NCBI RefSeq assembly: GCF_006152065.1
Contig: NZ_VDFW01000016.1
Span: forward strand, 1 to 64,000
Origin: Amycolatopsis alkalitolerans
GTDB lineage: Bacteria; Actinomycetota; Actinomycetes; Mycobacteriales; Pseudonocardiaceae
Length of the DNA: 64,000 nt
Direction of reading: 5' to 3'
Part shown: in pieces, positions 59,426 through 64,000 of the stretch
Layout: every line of letters starts with the position of its first letter
Position numbering within the stretch: position 1 is the first letter of the stretch
Position numbers and translations under genes: made by a program
The notes under the pieces: model-generated
The model's input: the letters and a program-made list of their open reading frames with translations, nothing else
Databases searched by the model: none
What the model was told of the DNA's origin: nothing

Positions 59426-62119
59426 TCACCCCTCGCACCGCGCCACCCAGGTGGCGATCTGCGCCCGCGTGGTGAAGCCGAGTTTGGTGAGGATGTGCTG
59501 CACGTGGTTTTCGGCGGTGCGTTCGGAGATGTGGACGGCGGCGCCGATCTGCCGGTTGGTCAGCCCCTGCGCGACGAGCGCGGCGATCTCACGCTCGCGC
59601 CGGGTCAACGGCCCGGGCGCCTCGCCGCGCAGGGCCTGGGCGAGCTTCCCGGCGCGGTCGAGCAGCGGGGCCATGCCGAGTTCGCGGGCGGTGGCCACCG
59701 CCTGCGCGGTGAGGGCGGCCGCCTCGTCGCGGTCGCCGGGCCGGCGGCGACGGGCGAGCGTCCGCGCGAGGTCGTAGCGGGCCAGCGCGGCGAACGGCGG
59801 CGCGCCCGCGTCGTCGTCGGCCTCGATGGCGCGGCGCAGGTGCCGCACGCCTTCGTCCAGGCGGCCCAGCGCCGCCGCGGCGACGCCGAGCGGGGCGTGG
59901 GCGGAACCGGTGGTGGCGATGACGCCCGCGCCGCCGCAGCAGAAGAGGTCCGCATACGGGGCGAGGCTGCGGTAGGCGGAGTCCAGCATGGGCCGGTCCC
60001 CGAAGGCATCGGCGAGCTCGATCAGCCCGGCGGCCGCGGGCATCAGCAGGAACCCGGGAAGCTCGTCGATGGCCTTCGCCGTGGCGTAGGTACGCCGTGC
60101 CTGCTCCTCGCGCCCGGCGTACCAGTGGACCATCGCGATCAGGCCGTGCAGCGACTGAAGATGGTCCCAGCCGTCGAGGGGGTGGCTGTCCTCCTCGCCG
60201 TGAAAACCGGTCAGCATGCCGAGCATCGCCAGGTAACCCTGGGCCGGCAGCAGCCCGCCCAGATGGTCGCCGCGCCGCGCGAGCGCCAGCGTCTGCTCGC
60301 CGTATGACCGGGCGTCGGTGAACCGGCCCCGCACGATGGCGATCGCACCCCGGCAGCGGGCGAGATGCCAGAAGGCCAGCGGGAGGCGCATCCGGTGCAC
60401 GACCGCCGAGATGCCACCGAGCCCGGCCTCGGCGCCGCCCAGGTCGCCGAGCTGGACGAGGGCGTCGAAGCGCCACAGCCGGCCCCACATCTCGGCCGCG
60501 TCGTCGCGCCGGCTGATCCCGTGCGCGATGAACCGGTCACCGAGTTCGAGCCGCTCGTGCACCCCGTCGGGACCGCTCCGGATGATCTGGCGGGCGTGCA
60601 GGGCACTGTGCAGGGCGACCGGGTCGGCGAGCCGTTCGGCCATGGCCAGCGCGGTCCCCGACAGCTCGCCGGAGGTCGCGGGATCCTGCCCGACGAGGTG
60701 GTCCACGGACAGCTGGGCGAGCAGGCGCACCCGCACCGTGGAGTCCTCGTCCGGAAGCAGGGTGAGGGCCTCCTCGCACAGCGAACGCTCGTCGGCCGAC
60801 CAGGTCAGGTCGTTCACGCCCTCCAGCACCAGCGTCGCCCGCGCCAGCCGGGTCCCGTCGCCGAGGGAACGGGCCAGGCGGCTCGCCGCCAGCACCGTCT
60901 CCTTGGCCGAACCCATCTGATGGGCGTGCAGGTGCTCGGTGGCCTGCGCGATGAGCAGGTCGCACAGCCTGCCGGGTTCGTCGACGACGGCGGCCGCCCG
61001 CCGGTACAGATCGGCGGCCTCGTCCCAGGCGAACTGCTCGGACGCGACCCGCGCGGCGCGCTCGGCCCACCGCGAGGCCTGCCCGGGGTCGCCGAGCGGG
61101 ACGCTTTCGAGCCAGTGGTGGGCCAGTTCCGCCGGGCGGGCCTCGGCGCCGGGGCGCCGCTGCAGGTACTCGGCCATCCGCAGGTGCACGGACAGGCGGG
61201 TGGCGCGCGGCACCTCGGAACGCGCGGCGTCGCGCACCAGATCGTGCAGGAACTCGCACCGGTCGGGGTGCATCACCCCGGCGACGGTCGCTTCGTCGAG
61301 CGCGGCGAGCACCTCCGCGGGCTCGGTGCCGACGACGTGGGCGAGCGCCGCGACGTCGACCGCCGTGCCGAGGACCGCGGCGGCGGACACCACGACCTGC
61401 GTGGCGTCACCGAGCTTGGCCAGCCGGGTCCGGACGGCGTCGCGCACCCCGGCGGGCAGCGCGTGCGCGGGGTCGGCCCGCCGGTCCGCTTCGCCGAGTG
61501 CGCCGGCCAGCTCCCGGACGTAGAACGGGTTACCCTGGCTGCGCCTGCTGATCGCGGTGGTGAGCTCGGCCGTGACCGGCGCGCCGGTGACCGCGGTCAG
61601 CTGCTCGGCGACCTGCGCCTCGGTCAGTCCGACCAGGCGCAGGCGGCTGACCGTGGGCTCGCGGGCGAGATCGCCCAGCGCCTGCTGCAGGGCATGGCGC
61701 AGCCCGACCTCGGTATCCCGGTAGGTGCCGATGACGGCGAGCCGGGCGTCGCCGATGGTCCGGACCAGGTGCACCAGCAGCCGCAGCGACGACGCGTCCG
61801 CCCACTGCAGATCGTCGAGGACGACGAGGAGGCCGGAGTCCCCGGCGGCCGAACGCAGGTAGGACGTGACGACCTCGAACACGCGGAACCGCTCCTGGGC
61901 CCGCACTTCGGGCGTCGCGGCACCGGGCTCCGGCCGCTCGGCGGGAGACGGCCACGGATCGCCGGACAGGGACCGCAGGGCCGTCCGGAACGGCCAGAAC
62001 GGCGGGCTGCCTTCGTCGTCGACCGCCCGCCCCCAGGTGCGGGCCATGCCGAGCGCCGCGGCCATCCGGGTGGCTTCCTCGGCCAGCCTTGTCTTGCCGA
62101 TACCGGGTTCCCCGGCCAC
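59426..62119 (-). CDS. LuxR family regulator with N-terminal AAA+ ATPase and TPR-like region (LAL type)
   Basis: A protein of 897 or more residues. Walker A AGEPGIGKTRLAEEA is at the very start of the GTG-initiated frame, Walker B LLVVLDDLQWADASS follows, then a long helical TPR-like middle, and a LuxR HTH at the end (LTRREREIAALVAQGLTNRQ; HISERTAENHVQHILTKLGF). Homology continues upstream to TLVGREREIDRIHAQL (~62200), but no ATG, GTG or TTG exists between there and the in-frame stop at 62270. Translation may start at CTG 62200, or the 5' end carries a frameshift. Probable activator of the divergent amidohydrolase gene. Confidence 0.82.
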   Translation of the reverse strand: MAGEPGIGKTRLAEEATRMAAALGMARTWGRAVDDEGSPPFWPFRTALRSLSGDPWPSPAERPEPGAATPEVRAQERFRVFEVVTSYLRSAAGDSGLLVVLDDLQWADASSLRLLVHLVRTIGDARLAVIGTYRDTEVGLRHALQQALGDLAREPTVSRLRLVGLTEAQVAEQLTAVTGAPVTAELTTAISRRSQGNPFYVRELAGALGEADRRADPAHALPAGVRDAVRTRLAKLGDATQVVVSAAAVLGTAVDVAALAHVVGTEPAEVLAALDEATVAGVMHPDRCEFLHDLVRDAARSEVPRATRLSVHLRMAEYLQRRPGAEARPAELAHHWLESVPLGDPGQASRWAERAARVASEQFAWDEAADLYRRAAAVVDEPGRLCDLLIAQATEHLHAHQMGSAKETVLAASRLARSLGDGTRLARATLVLEGVNDLTWSADERSLCEEALTLLPDEDSTVRVRLLAQLSVDHLVGQDPATSGELSGTALAMAERLADPVALHSALHARQIIRSGPDGVHERLELGDRFIAHGISRRDDAAEMWGRLWRFDALVQLGDLGGAEAGLGGISAVVHRMRLPLAFWHLARCRGAIAIVRGRFTDARSYGEQTLALARRGDHLGGLLPAQGYLAMLGMLTGFHGEEDSHPLDGWDHLQSLHGLIAMVHWYAGREEQARRTYATAKAIDELPGFLLMPAAAGLIELADAFGDRPMLDSAYRSLAPYADLFCCGGAGVIATTGSAHAPLGVAAAALGRLDEGVRHLRRAIEADDDAGAPPFAALARYDLARTLARRRRPGDRDEAAALTAQAVATARELGMAPLLDRAGKLAQALRGEAPGPLTRREREIAALVAQGLTNRQIGAAVHISERTAENHVQHILTKLGFTTRAQIATWVARCEG

Positions 62120-62154
62120 GAGGACCGCCTGACCGTGGCCGTCGAGGGCGGCCG

Positions 62155-62409
62155 TCAGCTGGGCGTGGATCCGGTCGATCTCCCGCTCACGCCCGACCAG
62201 TGTCGCTGTGTGCCGCGTGGGGTGCCCCCTGCGAGACGGTGGCCGTGCGCCGTGTCCGGCCGTTCCGGCTCACTGTATTCCGGATTGTCCGCTCCGCGAA
62301 CTATGTGTTCCTGGAGGGGGAGCCACGCGGCGGGCGGGAGCGCGCCCATCCACGAGCAGGACGCGCAAGCGGCGACGAGGGCGTCGTACAAGCGGCTGAA
62401 GCGGGTCAT
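62155..62409 (-). CDS. Possible small ORF overlapping the start of the LuxR-family gene
   Basis: An 84-codon frame starting at ATG 62409 with an excellent GGAGGAG ribosome-binding site: MTRFSRLYDALVAACASCSW... . The first 50 residues are credible as a peptide; the later part overlaps the regulator's 5' end in another frame. It may be a genuine leader peptide, or the true start of the regulator displaced by a frameshift. Not recognised. Confidence 0.3.
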   Translation of the reverse strand: MTRFSRLYDALVAACASCSWMGALPPAAWLPLQEHIVRGADNPEYSEPERPDTAHGHRLAGGTPRGTQRHWSGVSGRSTGSTPS

Positions 62410-62479
62410 GGTTTTCTCCTCCACTCGGCGTACCGGGACGAGCCTGTGGCCCGGCGGCCGGGGACGGCATCCGAGGAAC

Positions 62480-62527
62480 TACTCAGCGCCGGTACTCACC
62501 GGGCGAAATGAGTAGCCGCACTGAGTA
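62480..62527. promoter_or_regulatory. Symmetric four-half-site motif TACTCA-N7-TACTCA ... TGAGTA-N7-TGAGTA
   Basis: TACTCA occurs at 62480 and 62493, TGAGTA (its complement) at 62509 and 62522. Both pairs have exactly seven bases between, and the two pairs are mirror images around ~62503. It lies between the LuxR-family and amidohydrolase genes, 46 bases before the latter's ATG. The layout suits a dimer-of-dimers or two cooperative dimers, plausibly the LuxR-family protein. Confidence 0.75.
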
Positions 62528-62572
62528 CTCCCACGGACGCCCGGACACCGGCGCGGGCCGCACGCTTCCGCC

Positions 62573-63784
62573 ATGACGACCAGAACCAGCGCAACCGAAC
62601 GCCGCAGGCTGACCGTGCTGCGGGCGAGCCGCCTCTTCGACGGCACCTCGTCCGCGCTGATCGAGGACCCGGTGGTGGTGCTCGACGGCGCCGAGATCGT
62701 CGCCGTCGACCACGCGGCCCGGTTCACCGGTGCCGAGCACGCGGACGTGGTCGATCTGTCCGGCGCGACCCTGCTGCCCGGCCTCATCGATACCCACGTC
62801 CACCTGTGCTTCGACGCCGGGCTCGACGTGGTGGCCAGCCTCGCCGAGCGCGACGACGCGGCCGCGCTGACCGCGATGGCCGAGGCCGCCCGCGTCGCGC
62901 TCGCCGCCGGGGTGACCACGGTGCGCGACCTCGGCGACCGGGACTACCTGTCGCTCTCGCTCCGCGATTCCGGCCGGGCCGGCCCGCTGCCGACCGTCGT
63001 CGCCGCCGGTCCCCCGATCACCAGCCCCGGCGGCCACTGCCACTTCCTCGGCGGCGAGGCGTCCGGTGTGGACGGGCTGCGCGCCGCGGTGCGCGAGCAC
63101 GCCGAACGCGGTGTCGAGGTCATCAAGATCATGGCCAGCGGCGGTCACCTCACCCCCGGCACCCGGCCCGATCTGCCGCAGTTCACCCGCGACGAACTGC
63201 GGGCCGTCGTGGCCGAGGCACACCGGTTCAGCCTGCCGGTGACCGCGCACGCGCACTCCGCCGACGCGATCGCGGACGCCGTCGCGGCCGGTGTGGACGG
63301 GATGGAGCACGTCTCCTTCCAGACGGCCGACGGCGTCGACGCACCGGAGCACCTGATCCGCGCGATCGGCGACCACCGCGTCGTCGTCGGCGCCACGCTG
63401 GGCATAGTTCCCGTGCCGGGCCTGGAGCCACCGCCCGAACTCCGGCGCATCCTGCCGACGCTGATGGCCAACCTGCGGCGGCTCGTCGACGCGGGAGCAC
63501 CCGTCGTGCTGGGCACCGACGGCGGTATCGCACCGATCAAACCGCACGACGTCCTGCCGCGCGCGATAGCGCAGTTCGCCGAGTTCGCCGTCAGTCCGGT
63601 CGAGGCGCTGCGCACGGCCACCTCGCAGGCGGCCGCGGTCGTCGGCCTCGGCCACCGCAAGGGCAGGCTGGCGCCCGGCTTCGACGCCGACATCCTCGCC
63701 GTCGACGGCGACCCGCTCGCCGATCTCACCGTCCTGCGGCGGGTCCGCGCGGTGTATGCCGGTGGCACCGTGGTTCCCGCGTAG
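62573..63784 (+). CDS. Metal-dependent amidohydrolase family protein
   Basis: A 403-residue TIM-barrel hydrolase of the imidazolonepropionase/Xaa-Pro dipeptidase-like branch. Metal ligands: HVHL, a lysine in VIKIMASGG, HAHS, EHVSF and GTDGG; the composite N/C-terminal beta sandwich is present (LDGAEIVAV; GRLAPGFDADILAVDGDPL). No signal peptide is obvious, so the enzyme is probably cytoplasmic. It could open a cyclic amide or cleave a Pro-type dipeptide. ATG at 62573 has no clear ribosome-binding site. Probably controlled by the divergent LuxR-family gene. Confidence 0.9.
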   Translation: MTTRTSATERRRLTVLRASRLFDGTSSALIEDPVVVLDGAEIVAVDHAARFTGAEHADVVDLSGATLLPGLIDTHVHLCFDAGLDVVASLAERDDAAALTAMAEAARVALAAGVTTVRDLGDRDYLSLSLRDSGRAGPLPTVVAAGPPITSPGGHCHFLGGEASGVDGLRAAVREHAERGVEVIKIMASGGHLTPGTRPDLPQFTRDELRAVVAEAHRFSLPVTAHAHSADAIADAVAAGVDGMEHVSFQTADGVDAPEHLIRAIGDHRVVVGATLGIVPVPGLEPPPELRRILPTLMANLRRLVDAGAPVVLGTDGGIAPIKPHDVLPRAIAQFAEFAVSPVEALRTATSQAAAVVGLGHRKGRLAPGFDADILAVDGDPLADLTVLRRVRAVYAGGTVVPA

Positions 63785-63834
63785 CTCACAGCCGCTTCCG
63801 GCGGCAGGTGCGGGCATTGCATACTGCGACGGTG

Positions 63835-64000
63835 ATGATGCAGAGCGCGCTGCTGCCCGGCTGGCTGCGAATGGTCTGGGCCGCGGCCCTCGTCCTGGTC
63901 GCGCTGGCGCACCTGAAGCATGTGATCACCATGCGAGGGCAACGTCGCTGGTGGCACACCGGGCACACGGTCATGGCGGCCGGGATGGCGCTGATGTACC
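63835..64000 (+). CDS. DUF5134-type membrane protein, N-terminal part (runs off the right edge)
   Basis: The first 55 codons: MMQSALLPGWLRMVWAAALV followed by HLKHVITMRGQRRWWHTGHT and VMAAGMALMY. Two membrane segments with a basic loop, the pattern of actinobacterial DUF5134 proteins, several of which adjoin copper or heme genes. The start is ATG at 63835 or the GTG three bases earlier. Confidence 0.7.
   Translation, partial: MMQSALLPGWLRMVWAAALVLVALAHLKHVITMRGQRRWWHTGHTVMAAGMALMY

Overview
The window is very GC-rich actinobacterial chromosome, most likely Amycolatopsis or another member of the Pseudonocardiaceae. This rests on the rimP-nusA-ylxR-infB block with a short NusA, a mycothiol-dependent MscR-type dehydrogenase, an F420/PPOX-type flavoprotein, many GTG starts with 4-base start/stop overlaps, and several promoters that look leaderless. 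The genus is inferred from gene content and style, not from a marker search.

Layout. 0-2.4 kb: translation/transcription block on the minus strand. 2.5-12.3 kb: mixed accessory genes with two decay scars (about 6.72 and 10.66 kb), each the meeting point of two divergent genes that both lost their 5' ends. 11.8-18.8 kb: PAPS supply (cysD, cysN-cysC fusion) on the minus strand, divergent from a SnoaL / DUF1214 / SDR / sulfotransferase operon that could use the PAPS. 18.8-25.5 kb: a LacI-controlled catabolic cluster (asparaginase, PuuE/imidase-like deacetylase, MFS permease, two SDRs), interrupted by an intergenic repeat array. 25.5-28.7 kb: mscR plus its metallo-hydrolase partner and a LuxR-type regulator. 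28.7-37.6 kb: a tightly overlapping seven-gene minus-strand operon (SDR, LacI regulator, two FAD oxidoreductases, HyuA-type hydantoinase/oxoprolinase without HyuB, a small HExxH protein, a 426-residue permease). This is the best candidate for an undescribed catabolic system.

37.9-42.2 kb: an integration hot spot at a tRNA-Ile2(CAU) gene. The tRNA 3' end is duplicated 1.0 kb downstream around a HigBA toxin-antitoxin pair. Small membrane proteins, an Rhs remnant and a broken tyrosine integrase follow. 42.2-44.1 kb: lactate/2-hydroxyacid oxidase with its FCD-GntR regulator and a clear operator. 44.1-51.98 kb: export and regulation genes. These include a GNAT-TetR fusion protein whose putative operator occurs before its own gene and twice before the neighbouring drug-efflux gene, a PadR / DUF1048 / DrrAB-type ABC exporter operon, and a methyltransferase/NmrA operon divergent from a TetR gene with a perfect 9-bp-arm palindrome.

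52.0-53.5 kb: the wreck of a Kdp potassium system (kdpF, frameshifted small ORF, fused remnants of kdpE and kdpD; no kdpABC). 53.6-55.3 kb: fluoride export operon (two crcB/fluC and two DUF190 genes) behind a probable fluoride riboswitch. 55.5-59.4 kb: DUF4143 remnant, UPF0158, glutamine synthetase, two further gene remnants and a VOC protein. 59.4-64 kb: a large LuxR-family ATPase regulator divergent from an amidohydrolase, with a symmetric four-half-site motif between them, then the start of a DUF5134 membrane protein.

Overall the window combines a stable core with unusually many decayed genes, about a dozen remnants in 64 kb. All product names come from reading motifs and family resemblance by eye; no database search was run.
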